From: Lepidodermella squamata | Taxonomy: Eukaryota > Gastrotricha | Direction: 5' to 3' | DNA length: 64,000 nt | Assembly (NCBI GenBank): GCA_047495785.1 | Contig: JBLDXI010000013.1 | Location: 620,001-684,000 of the forward strand | The notes under the pieces: model-generated | What the model was told of the DNA's origin: nothing | Databases searched by the model: none | Seen by the model: only the letters and a program-made list of their open reading frames with translations | Made by a program: the position numbers and the translations under genes | In this document: positions 45,360 to 58,300 of the stretch, in pieces | Numbering within the stretch: the first letter of the stretch is position 1 | Layout of the letters: each line of letters opens with the position of its first letter

Positions 45360-48300
45360 ATGAACAAAACACTAAAATTCGCGCTCGTCGTGGTCACGGC
45401 GACAATCCTACTAGCCGCTGAGCTAGGCGTCACCGCTGCCGGCGACGAAGACCCGGCTGCCGCCCAACAACAACAACAACAGACGCCGGCGGCTAAGCAC
45501 AACACCAAGGAACGGGCTGGTCATCATGCTCGGCGGACAAACGTCACCGGGCTGCCTCCACGGAGAAGATCGCAACGTCGGACACCGCCGGGTTTACTCA
45601 CGTCGACGGCTGTGGCCACAAACCCCGCGGATCCAGCACCAATGTCGATAAAACTTGGCCTTAACGACAAGCCAGCAGTTGCCGCGAATGAGGTATGACG
45701 AAAATTTCATTTCATAAATTCATAAATTTCTTCACTCATTCATATTAGATGCATAACGATTTTGCAAATGACGATAGAAAAGCGAATAGCAGAAAGCAAC
45801 AAGATGAATATCAATTAGGAATGGGGCAGCAGCAGCAGCAGGCGATGCCTGGTAACGCGATGTTTGCAGCATCACCTCAAGACAGTCCGCAAGCTCAGCC
45901 TCAACAGCCTGCAGTGCCTTCTGCGAATCCGTGGCAACCAGTTATTGCTAATACGCAACCTCCTCCTCAACAGCCTCAATTTAACAATTTTAACAACATG
46001 GGTGGAATGGGAGCGCCTGCTCCTGGAATGGGCCCAGGCTCGCTGGCCGGTATGAACGGCATGAATAATAACAATGCCCTAGGTGGCGCTCCTGCACCGG
46101 AACAGACCACAAACCGGAGACGGCGTAAGTTTTAGCCGAAATCGAATTTATTATTCAACCTTTTACATGGAGTCGAGCATTCATTATTGTCCCTTTGTAT
46201 TTCGTCATCAGGGTTAAATTATATATAAACGGGAGTAGTTCGGTTTTATAAATTGGTTTTATTGCCGTCTTCGCAAAACCGCATTCAACCTTCTCATGGG
46301 GTTGCGCTGCCGAAGTCGAAAACATAAACAACGGAGTCAGCGGACTGTAGTAGTCAACTTGAACAGTATAGTCGCGTGGGAATTGCCGCTAGTTATTAAA
46401 AATTCGCAATAGTGCATTATAAAACATTAATTTATTATGCTTTGATTTGAGCGGCGCTCGAAATGTTAGCTTAAAATCGTAGCCACTGTTTTTATTTACC
46501 AGCCATTCAAATCGCGCGCAAAAGCGATGAATTTCTCGGCGAAACAGTCTCACGCTTTTCACCACAACATTGTTCCGCGATGAGATGAAGCTGATTTCCG
46601 ATCATTGTGCCAACTTTCTAATAACTTCTCACAGTTTCGCGCAAAATTCGGCGGTTTCGACTAGCAATAGTTTCACTCACCTTTTGTATAGTAATAGTAC
46701 TTCAAAGAATCGTTATCGTCCCAACTCTCTGCGTTATCGCTTACCTCTTAGCGTCGACACGACACGGGCCATTTCAGTGCGGCTCTTACAAACTACCGGC
46801 CCTTTTTGCGCCTTTCATTATGCCAGGTAGCTGCAGTATTTACGTGTAAAACACGGGCACGGCGGTATTAACATTACAGCTTTAGGCTTTGAATAAATTC
46901 AAATGCAATGTACCGTACTGAAAACAAAGACCCGCCCGCTGCTGTAAAAGCGCAGTTTTAAATATATCGCCGAACATTCTATAATATTTTATATAGGTAA
47001 TATAATAGTGCGAACGGTGGGGTTGTAGTTGAGAGCGAACCTATATGTGGAGCGCGCCCGTAAAAACATGCATCTCTCGGGTCATCTCTCGCCACTCGCT
47101 AATTCAAGCAGTTATGGTAGCGGTTGAGGCTCGGCTCACAACGCGTCTGCTCTTTCTCACACGCCAGCAACGCATTTTCTGATGTGTTGCAATTGAAACT
47201 ACGTTATTATTTTGCTGAAAAATACGCGCGCTTTTTCCATTCATTACTCCCGCCTTTTTATTTACTGAAAAATTACACGTTCTACATTGACAAGGTCCGC
47301 GCCTTTCCTCCCCGTTCTTTTTCAAACCCGGCGTAAAATAATATTATCAATCATGGAACATGGTATAGTACGTTCGTACATACATAATGTCATCATTTAC
47401 AACAAATCTACGCTCGTAGCTAGCCGGCAATTGCGCTTTCAGCTGTGCGATGCCGATTTAATTTGAAATTGCAATATGACGCGCCCCTCTGACACGCACA
47501 TTTGCGTTCGAATGCAATTAGCAACCTCTATCTATCTATATCTCTGTCATGTAGCCAAGCTACCGGAATTCTCATTTTCTACAAATTGGCATTTTGGCAG
47601 CGGCTGAAACGTAAATAAAAATTATTTATTCATTTCTAGAGTCCCATCGCTCGATTTTTTCTTGTAAAATTTCGGTTTGCCATACCTCAATCAACGACGG
47701 CGGCGTCACAAGTTATCAGCGCGATTATTTTAGTCGCCACCCTTACCATCACTGACGCCGCTCGTCTCATAGAGCTGACTAGGGCCCCACCGAAAAGCGA
47801 AGTTAATCGCGGCCAGACAAGTTACATTATCGGGCCGTCGACGAAACCCAAAGTCGACGGGTGGAGGGCTGTGCAAGAACCGACACGGCCTAATGCAGCC
47901 TTCATCAATGGCACCCTCCAATGGATAACCCCTTCCACGACAACACGTGGTTTGTAATAATTATAAATCAGAATGAATGTTCGACTGGTTTTTTCGGGGG
48001 TTAAAAATGTTGCCTAGAAATGGTCTAATTTTTGTGAATTTTCTTTACAGCGCAAGAAAATCGCGAACAGGCGGTGAAGAAGTTGATCAATCTCGGTCAA
48101 GTTATTTTGGTGGAGCAGGAAAACTCCGACTTCCTCGCACGTTTTGGCCTGAGCCAAGACTACAAATTGCGATACTCGCCGCCACCGCTCAGCGATCCAT
48201 GGCCATTGCCGCAAGTTTTCGAGGAAAGTGGCCGATTGTACGCCATCAACCCGAACGAGCTCGAGTGGAACCTGATGGGCAAGGGATCAGCCTGCCCAAC

Positions 48301-51300
48301 CCTCAAGCACATTATCGATCGCTACAAGTCCGAAACCCTGTTCATTTCGGCCGGCACTTTGGCTGCCGATGACTCGGTTCTAGATCCGGGCTTCATGTAC
48401 ATGCCAACTGAGTCGCCGACAGCTGATGCAACTTCAACCACGACCGATTCAGCGCGTGATGACCGTCGAGGACAGCGGGTAATTAATTTTGCTGAAATTA
48501 GCCTGGGTAGTAATACAGCTTGAGATGTATTAATAACGCTAAAATAGAGGAAGATGTACTAATTTTAAGGAGGCTGTTTTCTTAGTCACCGACATATCTT
48601 TTATGTTTGTTTCTTTGTATCTAAATAATGCCAGGCCAGTTCAGCTAAAGCCGATACTCGACGAGAATTTCGGGTTTATGACGAAGAGGTGCTTAAAGAG
48701 TTTGATTGATCAGTTTTCCCTTACCTGAAGCTTCATAAATTTACTAAAAAACCCTACTAACACATTATTAGCCATTTCTTTGACTGACTAATCTTAGATG
48801 CTTCATTTGCGTTTCTATTTTAACTATTTGAGTTTTGATTAACTGCATTTTGCTGGATGAGTAACTTGATTGGCTGAAAATGAATCAGAATCGGAATTTG
48901 CGGACGGGTGGTGGCGGGGTATATTACCGCATTTCAACGCACTCCCTGCCAACCGGGCTCTGTTCGTGTTGCATTCAGTTTTGCTATCATCAAACCTAAC
49001 CCAGAGTGTTGCAATTTTTATTATTATTTTTTGCTCCTTTTGGTGGCACTTGGCACCATTCTTAACTAGTTTTTAGATCAATTAACTATTATTTATCGTG
49101 ATGATAATCTTTTTTGTTATTTCCTCTACAGCTCAGAGCCAAGACGCGTTTCTGGGTTCAAGATGAAGATCATCCGGTTGAAGCAATAACAGTTAACCTC
49201 GTTTCGAATTGCTCAGATTGGCCTCAGCGTGAATCTGATGAAACTTGTGAGTTACCGAAAAAAGCCATCGTGCTTTTTTATATTTAATTTTTCACTTTTA
49301 GATTCGTTGTCGATTAGTGCTAGTGGTATTACGATTACTGCCAACGAAGTATGGGGCGTGTTGTACGCCCTGGAAACGCTTTCACAACTCATTCACTACA
49401 ACGGCCTTACCTACCTAGTTCGCGGGGCCTCAGTCCTTGACTGGCCTCGTTTCCGTCACCGCGGTCTCATGCTCGATTCGTCGAGGCACTTCTTGCCCAA
49501 ATCTATTATCAAACATAACATTGTAAGTTGCCGCCTTAATCGTCGATTATAGTGGGTTTTACTCGTGGATATCAATTTTAGGATGCAATGGTTCAAAACA
49601 AGTTTAACGTCTTTCACTGGCATTTGTCGGACGACCACTCGTTCCCGCTGCATTTGAACTCATTCCCGAACTTTGCTCGACAAGCGGCGTACTCGCCGGA
49701 ACAGGTCTACTCGCACATGGACGTGCAGGAGATCATCGAGTACGCCCGAGTTCGCGGCATCCGAGTCATGCCGGAGATCGACTCGCCCAGCCACGTGTTT
49801 TCGTGGCGCCACCTGCCCACCGACATTCTGACGCGTTGCTACGGCAGCGACGGCGTGCCGACCGGCGATGTTGGCCCGCTCGACCCGACCAACAACCACA
49901 CGTACGAAGTGCTGGCGAAAGTCCTCAACGAAATCGCTCAGTTGTTCCCGGACCGTGCGTTCCACGCCGGCGGCGACGAGGTACCGCTGACCTGCTGGGC
50001 CACCAACCCTGACATCACCGATTTCCGCAGTAAATTCAAGCACTTGAGCCCTGTACCTAACCAGCCGGTTCTGCGGCTCGAGGACCTGGTGACGCTGTAC
50101 AACCAGAAACTGTTGTCGATTATTCGCGACACGCGGCCTCAGGATGAACAGCCGCCGCAGGTCGTCATGTGGGAAGAGGCGTACAAGAACGACTGGAACC
50201 TGTCGAAAAATGTCACGCTGCACGTTTGGATCAGTGATCAGAACTTGGTGAAGTTCCTGTCAGATCGGGGCTACCAGGTTCTGTACTCGCAGTGTTGGTA
50301 CCTCAACTACATCAATTACGGCGTTGATTGGATCAAATTCTACCGATGCGATCCGTCCAAAATCGGCCAGTTCGGTAATTATTATTTCCATTTAATCCTG
50401 GGATATTTATTTAGTGCTCTAGACAATTTGACATTTAAAACAGTCTAATAAATTGGCGATCCTACTTTTAGCAGAACCAAATTTTGATTTTATTTGCAAA
50501 ATTATGTACATTTTTCTAGGAATTTCTTTTTTAAATTATTAAAAAATATAGGACATCAATAGTTCAGCCCCAATTTTTTAAACTTGGTTCCGCTTATGCA
50601 TATTCTGATGATTTGAGACCGATCCATCCCTTTCGGGAAAGAAGACCACGGCCACGTGGTTTCGTGTTGGGCCTCAGGATGAACTTTTTGCTCCAATTTG
50701 TGTACAAAATTAACTTGGATAGATTGTTAATTTGCTATTGATTTTATTCAATTGTTCCAACTCGTAGCTCGAAACGTTATTAGGTTTTCTGAATTTTGAA
50801 CGCAATCGTGATAAAAATTTGTCCGAATTGAAATCGTTATCAAAGATTTATGGTTCGAGCTATCCCGGGGAGATTTTCGTAACTATTATTAAAATGCAGA
50901 AATCTGGAAAAATTGTCAATTTCTCCCTTATTTAGGCCAATTTCCATTATTTAAGTTGTCTATTGTCATACCCTTATTTATTATTCTTGTAATTTTAGTG
51001 CTCATTCCGAAAGACACGAATGTGGCTGGAGGCGAAGTCTGTTTATGGGGCGAGTACATTGACGAGACCAACCTGATGTCGACGCTGTGGCCGCGTGCTT
51101 CCGCCGTTGCCGAGCGCCTCTGGTCGAACATGACCGTCACCGACATCACGTACGCCGGCCGCCGGCTCGAGGAGCACCGGTGCCGCATGCTGCGCCGCGG
51201 CTTCGCAGCCGCGCCAGTCTCCGGGCCGGGCACGTGCGGCGACAGCGCGTTCCGGCCGAGCCACCGGCTGCGCGACTACAAGTTGTACGAAGCGACGCAC

Positions 51301-51834
51301 AAGATGAAGAGCCCGCGGAACAGCGCCGGCGCCGGCAGCTCGCTCGGGCTGGGCTACAACCCGGTTTCAGCCAACCTGAGCCACGGCTTCGGCAACGCCA
51401 GCAACCACTTCTACACGGGCCACCGCGGCGGCCTGTCGGACAACGCGCTGTTCACGGACGGTGACACGATCGCCATGTGCCAGCGCCTGCTGCTCAGCCA
51501 GCAGAACCAGCCCAACTACCAGGACGGGCTGTTCCGCACCGGCATCCAGTACACGGTGCAGGGCAACTTCCACTTCAGCGTCGAGTCCGTCCTGCAGCTG
51601 ACCTTCATAGCCGTTGTGATAATCGCGTGCTTGCTGATGTGCCGTGGCCGCCGCATGGGCCACGGTCTCAAGGTCTTTCGCCCCGTCATGGAGCGCATCT
51701 ATGTCCTCTGTCCGAAAACCGCTACCGCCGCGTCGTCGAGCCCATCGCCGGGCGTGGGCGGCGGCGGCGGGGCGTCATCGTCCCGATCGGCGCCTGTCCC
51801 CATCGCAATTCCAGCCGACAAATTGAAGCCTTGA
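45360..51834 (+). CDS. GH20 beta-N-acetylhexosaminidase 1, membrane-anchored
   Basis: Predicted enzyme removing terminal beta-linked GlcNAc/GalNAc. Eight exons: 45360-45692, 45749-46124, 47734-47949, 48051-48478, 49132-49246, 49302-49522, 49582-50374 and 50999-51834, giving about 1105 residues. A signal peptide ([20 protein letters not shown]) leads a roughly 300-residue low-complexity Gln/Pro/Gly/Asn extension. The GH20 zincin-like domain follows ([18 protein letters not shown]), then the catalytic barrel: [23 protein letters not shown] with catalytic Asp-Glu at codons 49975-49980, MWEEAY, and [20 protein letters not shown]. Unlike lysosomal HEXA/HEXB, it ends with a transmembrane helix ([14 protein letters not shown]) and a basic/Ser-rich tail. 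The third exon acceptor (47734) was chosen for phase across a 1.6-kb intron; the N-terminal linkage is the least certain part. Confidence 0.83.
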
Positions 51835-52685
51835 GAATTATAGTAGCTGACTTTTTACATCACATGCAATCAGTCTGTTTTTGGTACATATTTCATCATC
51901 TCACGCCGTCGACCTGAGTTCGACGAAAAATTGCGACGAAATAACACTACTTGCGGTTGTTGCCTTGTCTTTTTTACCTAACGGTTATATTATTATTTTA
52001 ATTTCGAATTTTTCACGCGCTAATTCGAAGAACATGCGATATCAAAAGTTCCGTCTCCTCTTCTTTTGTTTTCCTGCCAATTTTTTTCGTATGGCACATG
52101 CGTAACGAGATTTAACGTCTGCTCTTGTTGGTTTTGTTCGTTTTGGCGACTGCGAAACAGTGATTTCAGATAATAAAAAAAATAGGTATCGAATAATTTT
52201 ACGTTGAAATATATAGGCCGTTTTAGCTGATTCATGCAACACTTGTCGGGTGTCTTGCGCCTGTGATTGATATATTAATTTAAATATTATTATTAATGTA
52301 AAAAACAAAGCTTGGTTTTTGCGTTATCTCTCTCTCTTTCTCTCTCTCTCCTATATATCTATCTCTCTTAAAAATACCGGAAGCTATGCGATGTGTATAT
52401 AGTTGAAAGCGAAAAGACTTATTATTATTATGATTATTATTATTGCGGATACTTCGGATATGAAGTGTTACCAAAAGACTTTGTTGAAAAGATTCAATAA
52501 ACACAGAAAATGATTTTTTGAACTGTTTTGTTGTTTTTGCATTCGGCGAAAGCACGTGCCAGTAATTATTCACGTCGAGAGCACGCGAACTCATCGGGTA
52601 TTAAAAAAGTTCGAACTAGTTCATGTTCGCAATAGATAGAGCTGGCCCTACGATGAGTATTTGACTTCATTGACACAAAAACATC
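51835..52685. other. spacer between hexosaminidase 1 and 2
   Basis: Non-coding, AT-rich, with a CT-rich microsatellite (52326-52368) and ATT repeats near 52420-52445. No gene. Confidence 0.5.
52326..52368. repeat. (CT)n microsatellite
   Basis: Interrupted TCTCTC runs over about 43 bp in the 3' flank of hexosaminidase 1. Confidence 0.9.
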
Positions 52686-54937
52686 ATGTTCGTCCACGAA
52701 AATCTTCTCGTACTGCTGGGCATTTTTCTGGCCTTTTCAAGTGCCCAGCAAATAGGTCGTCCTCTTCATCCAGTTCCAAGGGCGCATCATGCAAACATCT
52801 TTAAGTCTTCTGACGCGTCAACGCCCGCTACAACTCTCTCGCCGCCAGCTCCGGCGAATCCGAGAGATGCGGCGTTAATTCTGAAAGGCAGGTCTGACTT
52901 CCTAATCGTCCCTCTAGCCTCATCGAACGACAAAAATCAACCGAGGTATGGGCATTTTTCGAAGACCGTTAATTTGACAGCATTATAATTCATTTTGAAG
53001 AGCAAAAAGTGCGAATAAGCCTTCGATATGGCCTTTGCCATATTTTACGTCGGAGATCCATGAGTATTATCGTATCGACCCGGCTGCTTTGGAATGGACA
53101 GTGGCATCACCTAGGATGTCTAGTTGCCAATTCCTTGAAACAATTATTGACCGGTATAGACTGAGCAATCTTTATCAACTCGGCAAAAACAAGTCAGAAG
53201 ATGAGGTAACTTTCCACGAAATTATTTTATTGGAAACACTACGAATCTCAAGCATTCCAGCCGGGCTTTGATCATCGAGAACCGACAACTTCAATGAAGT
53301 CGATTAAGCGAATCTTCATTTATCTGAGCCGTGTGACCTGCGATAATTGGCCGAATCGTTTCAGCGATGAATCTTGTAGCGTTTTTCTTGACGAATAAGT
53401 GCTAGCAAACAAAATTTATTCTTATAGATTCGCTAACAGTGGATGATGGTACGATCAACCTGACTGCCGACGAAGATTGGGGACTGATCTATGGCTTGGA
53501 AACCCTAACTCAGCTAATTTTCCGGTCAGGCGGTTCCTACTTCATTCCCAAGGTTTACGTCAAAGACCATCCGAAATATATACATCGAGGGCTATTTCTC
53601 GATTCAACTGCAAGCTATTTACCATTGGAAACAATCAAACAAACAATTGTAAGCACTATGACGATAATTAGGAGTGCTATGTATTTGAATCTGCTTTCAG
53701 GACGGGATGCTTCAAAACAAACTGAACGTCTTACAATGGCGCATAGCGGGCGAAAAAGCTTTCATGCTTAAGCTGAATGCTCTACCTTCATTTTCCAAGT
53801 CAACCAATTTTTATTCGCGCGCTGATGTGCAAGATCTGATCGAATACGCTCGGCAACGAGGTGTCAGGATTGTCCCAGAAATTGCAGTTCATAACGACGT
53901 TGCATCATGGCGGCACGTTCTTCCCGAAGATATATTTCTGCCCTGCGGAAATTTGCACGTGCTGAACCCTATCAGCCGGCATACTTATTCAGCGATAAGG
54001 AGGATTTTCTCGGAGGTCGCCGAACTTTTCCCGGATCATACGCTGTCGGTAGGAGGTGCGGATGGCATGTTTCCGTTGTCATGTTGGCAAAATGCGACAG
54101 ACCTGATGTTGAGTTTGGGGAAGAATATTGACGACGAAAGGATGAATAAGGATATTATTAAACTTCATTACAATATCAGCAATGATCCACGGGATTTGAT
54201 GCTTGTGTTTCACAAGCGAATTCAGCATATTCAAAAGGAAACGGCTCAACTGTTGGGAAACGAGCATCCCCTCATGATCATAGGCGACTACGCTTATCGG
54301 CAAGCTCCGAGAATGATAAAAACTGGAGTGGCTATTCATGTCACCCAGAGTGGCGATCATCGATTCATTCAACGTTTGGCCGAAAAGGGATTCAGAATAA
54401 TTTCTTCGTCATGTTGGTGGTCTTCAAATAGCAAATCAATAGAAGATTTTTCGAAATCAATTTATGAATGTGATCTTTCTACAAAGGAACACGGTACATT
54501 TGGATATTTTATACCCAATTATTGTTCTATCAGTCGTTTCTTTTCCTGTCGAATACATAAGGTTGGCCCAGCTTTTTGGGTGGAGTATTCGCTGATCATC
54601 ATCATGATTTTAGCGGGGAAGAATTTTGGAGCCGCGTGCCTCTTGTTGCTGATCGTCTTTGGTCGAGCAAACAACTTTTCGATCAAGGTAAAGGAAGAAC
54701 TAATTCAGTACATAGCTTGGAATAATATCAATTATGTAGAATTTCTGCGCCACAATCGCCGCAGATTGAAGCAGCATCGTTGCAGAATGTTCGAGTGAGT
54801 ACAGTACCAATCTTCGATATGCTTACTTTGAGTAATAATTTCTTTTTTTTAGGCGAGGCTTTTCTAATATAGGCAGCCCCGCCGACTGCAAAGCTCTACA
54901 AGAGTTGAAAAAGAAAGTGCTTTTGCCGGTTGCTTAA
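52686..54937 (+). CDS. GH20 hexosaminidase-like 2, predicted inactive
   Basis: Eight exons: 52686-52945, 53001-53205, 53261-53375, 53428-53648, 53701-54493, 54562-54687, 54740-54794 and 54853-54937, giving 619 residues. It is secreted (MFVHENLLVLLGIFLAFSSA). The GH20 fold is traceable (IWPLPYF; IYGLETLTQLIF; IEYARQRGVRIVPEI; RLKQHRCRMF). Active-site motifs are lost. HWHLSDD is [17 protein letters not shown] is GGADGMFPLSCW (54052-54090), without the catalytic Glu. MWEEAY is IIGDYAY. GGExCxWGEYID is GGVFADHHHDFS. There is no long N-terminal extension and no transmembrane tail. Exons of 115, 221 and 793 bp are identical in length to paralogue 1. Intact frame and splice sites suggest a maintained non-enzymatic protein, perhaps a glycan-binding one, not a pseudogene. 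Confidence 0.8.
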
Positions 54938-55340
54938 ATGACTTTTTTACCGTATCGAGTATCTGAGCTATAGAATAATTTAATCGGCTATAAAATCGAA
55001 ATACACGAATAAAGAAGAATGAGATCATCGATTGGTTTTTTCCTCTGATTCTACTGCTTTTGTATCCACACAATATGACGGTCCGGATTTTTTCATTGGA
55101 ATTTTACAAGAGCGAGCGCTAATCCGCGATCGCGTGCCGATGATTGTTAGGCTTTTTGGATTTATCGTAAAAAATACAAATAAATGCATTTTTCCACACT
55201 CATAACATCTGTTGCTCGGCGTGTGTAGCTTCATTTTTCCAGCTGCGAGCCTGTCATTAGGCACTTATTTATTCACCAGTGAGTTGTAGTACGAGTAGTA
55301 GTGGTAGTTGTGGTTGTAATATAGCAGTCGATGCGACGCA

Positions 55341-58300
55341 ATGGATAGAAGTACCTTGCTATGCCTTCTGATGATGCTAACTAGCGTATGGGCTGCCGAG
55401 CGTCTGAAGCATTACAGCCATCATCATCATCATGCCGATCAGTCGCCAAACGTTGCTCAAGTCGATGCCGAAAATAACGACCAATTGGAGCAGAACTATT
55501 ACGATGACCAGTTGGCGAGGCATCGCGTGTCGAAAACAGCCAACGCCGATCAAGCACAGTATGAAAATGAGGAGCGTGAACGTAAGGATGACGTAGGAGC
55601 CTCGGTCGAAACACCGCTTACCACCGTAATAGCCATGCCCGATCAAGAGCATCACGATGGGCCACAAAGTTCGTCATTTTTTGCCCGAAAACACCTCAAA
55701 GATGCGATTGAAGTGAAGCAAGTGACAGCCACGACCGCCACAACGCAGCGACCTCCTCTCGAGCCATCAAAGTTGCCGAGGAAGGCAACAACGAAGCGGA
55801 AACAGATAACGACGAGAGATGTGAAGAGGCAAGCAGATCGCAAAAATGAAACGCCCGTCAAGCTCAAGCGTAATCTCCCGATGAAAAAGGTTTCAACGCG
55901 GCAGAATAATCACTCAAATCATCAGAGTAATCAGGTTGTTGGGCCTGCCGGAGAAATGACACAGGTTTCGAATCCAGCTTTTTTTACCAAAATATATCGC
56001 CTTATTTTCTTTGCCTAGGAAGCAGGGGTTAATCAAGCGAAAAAACCAACAAAGAGAGCTTCGATCAGGAAAAAGCACGCCGTTGGTGTTGGCGAAACCC
56101 AAACACATGACCTGGTCAAACCACCCGTTGTCAAGTTGAAGCTCACGCCTAGTTACGACAACCAAAAGCCAGAAGAGGAAGATTACAACGAAGCTATAGC
56201 GCCTGAAGCCAACAATGCAAAGCCAGCTCATAGCAAATTGAAAATAAATCCGCACCGCGTCTCGTCGTTCTTCGCAAAGAAACATCTCAAAGCAGCTCAG
56301 GAGGAGGAGGAAGAGGAGGAAGAAAAAATCGACGAGGCTTCGACCGACGCTGAGCAAACGCTCGTGACGGAAGCGGCAGAAAATGAACAAATTGATGAGC
56401 AAAAGGAAAATCATGAAAATCTACATCGACAGTACGAGGAGCGGATCAAACGAAACAAGCCGTCTATCAGATCCACCTTGAGGCAAAATCCTACTACCAC
56501 CAAGCCTGAAGTTATTGGTAAGTTAGGCTCGCGCTGTTAACACTCGACAGTACATTCCTATCACTGCAGATGAAAACAAGTTGCGCGCCGAGCTGCTGGA
56601 GAAAAAAATTATGATGGGTCGAATTAAACTTTCGAATACTGATTTTCTTGCAGAGTAATCACGCGCCAAACCAAACTTTGAACGTTTTATATTGTTTTTC
56701 AACCCTGATTTAGGTACGGATTAGGACAGCAGTATTCGTTGCGTTACTCGCCTCCCCCAAAAAGCGAACCCTGGCCAATGCCTCAAGTTTTCATGTCCCC
56801 CGATGAGCTGTACGACATCGATCCGTCTCAAATCAGTTTTGAAATCGCCAATCGCAAGCCTGAATTTATCAAGAACTGCTCGGCTCTTGAAAGCATTCTC
56901 GATCGCTACAGGGAACTGCTGTTCAAATCGGCACGTCAAATAGCCATTGCTGACGCCATGTTGCCGCCTGGTGCGGTCTATATGCCGACCTTCAAATATC
57001 CTCTGCCTAAGCGGAATGTCACGCATAAATTCGAAAATCACACCACCAGACCAAGCTTTTTTGAACGGAGAGTCATAAGACGGATGAATTCGGTGAGTTT
57101 TTCTCAAATTTGAATTTTAATAATTGTTCGAAATGTTTAGCCCAAAGATGGCCCAACTGGTGACTCGGTTCCAGTTTGGACCCGAGAAGGTCCGCTATCA
57201 TCATTTAAAATAAGCATTTCGATTCGATCTGGCTGCTCCGAATATCCTGGCTTGAACTCGAAAGAATACTGTAAAAACTTCCCACTGTTAAATTTCCAGT
57301 ATAATTCCGATATTTCACGAATCTTCAGATGGACTAGAGATTACTAGAGCCGGGATCACAATTGACGCTCCGGAGGTTTGGGGCGTTTTGTACGCATTGG
57401 AGACCCTATCCCAAATGATTTTCATTGACGAAGCGAAAACGACCTATTTGGTTCGTGCGGCCTCGATCGAAGACTGGGCGCGTTTCAAACACCGTGGACT
57501 ACTGCTCGATTCATCCCGCCATTTTCTGCCCATCTGGGTTCTCAAGCAAAATATCGTAACACTTCCCTAATTCAAATAATTCGCGTCATTTTAAACAGTT
57601 TTCAATGTTTTTAGGATGCAATGGTCCAAAATAAATTCAACGTCTTTCACTGGCATTTGTCCGACGATCAGTCGTTTCCGCTGTACTTGAGCTCGTTTCC
57701 AGAATTCGCTAAGCTGGCTGCCTATTCGCCAGATCAAATCTACACGCCGAGTGATGTTCGCGATCTCGTTGAATATGCGCGAGTTCGCGGCGTTCGCGTT
57801 ATGCCCGAAATTGACACGCCGAGTCACGTGTTTTCGTGGCGCCACTTGCCGGAAGCCATTATGACCGAGTGCTACAGCGGCAGTCGACCGAACGGCGACA
57901 TCGGCCCGCTTGATCCAACAAAGGAGGAGACGTACGACGTGCTGAAGAAAATGTTAGGCGACGTTGCCCAAATGTTTCCGGACGCTGCTTTCCACGCTGG
58001 TGGCGATGAGGTCCCGAAAAATTGTTGGATTTCCAATCCGAACATTTCTTCTTACCGCCGCGAGCATAAGAAGCCAGCCGCGACAGAGAATTCACCCGGC
58101 CAGCCGTCGCGTGTTTTCAACCCGGATGAATCAATGTTGAGCCTGCAAGAAGTTGTAGCTCAGTACAACCGGCGTTTGCTTAGCTTGTTCCAGTCAAGTC
58201 GAGAAGGTAACGAAACGGCTAGTGACGACGACCCGCATATGGTGATGTGGGAGGAGGCGTACGAAAATGACAACTCGATCTCACGTGACGTCGTCATTCA

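Noticed and set aside
47640-47733. Upstream extension of the third exon of hexosaminidase 1 to acceptor 47639
   Set aside because: Phase does not match the preceding donor at 46124; the ATTATTTTAG acceptor at 47733 does.
49660-50223. 187-codon minus-strand ORF opposite hexosaminidase 1
   Set aside because: It is a shadow of the GC-rich GH20 catalytic exon; Arg/Val-rich and without domains or splice context.
51043-51663. Overlapping ORFs in other frames of the last exon of hexosaminidase 1
   Set aside because: High GC third positions remove stops in all frames; only the GH20 frame has family motifs.
55914-56414. 166-codon hydrophobic minus-strand ORF
   Set aside because: Complement of the Glu/Lys-rich extension of hexosaminidase 3; Phe/Leu runs are a codon artefact.
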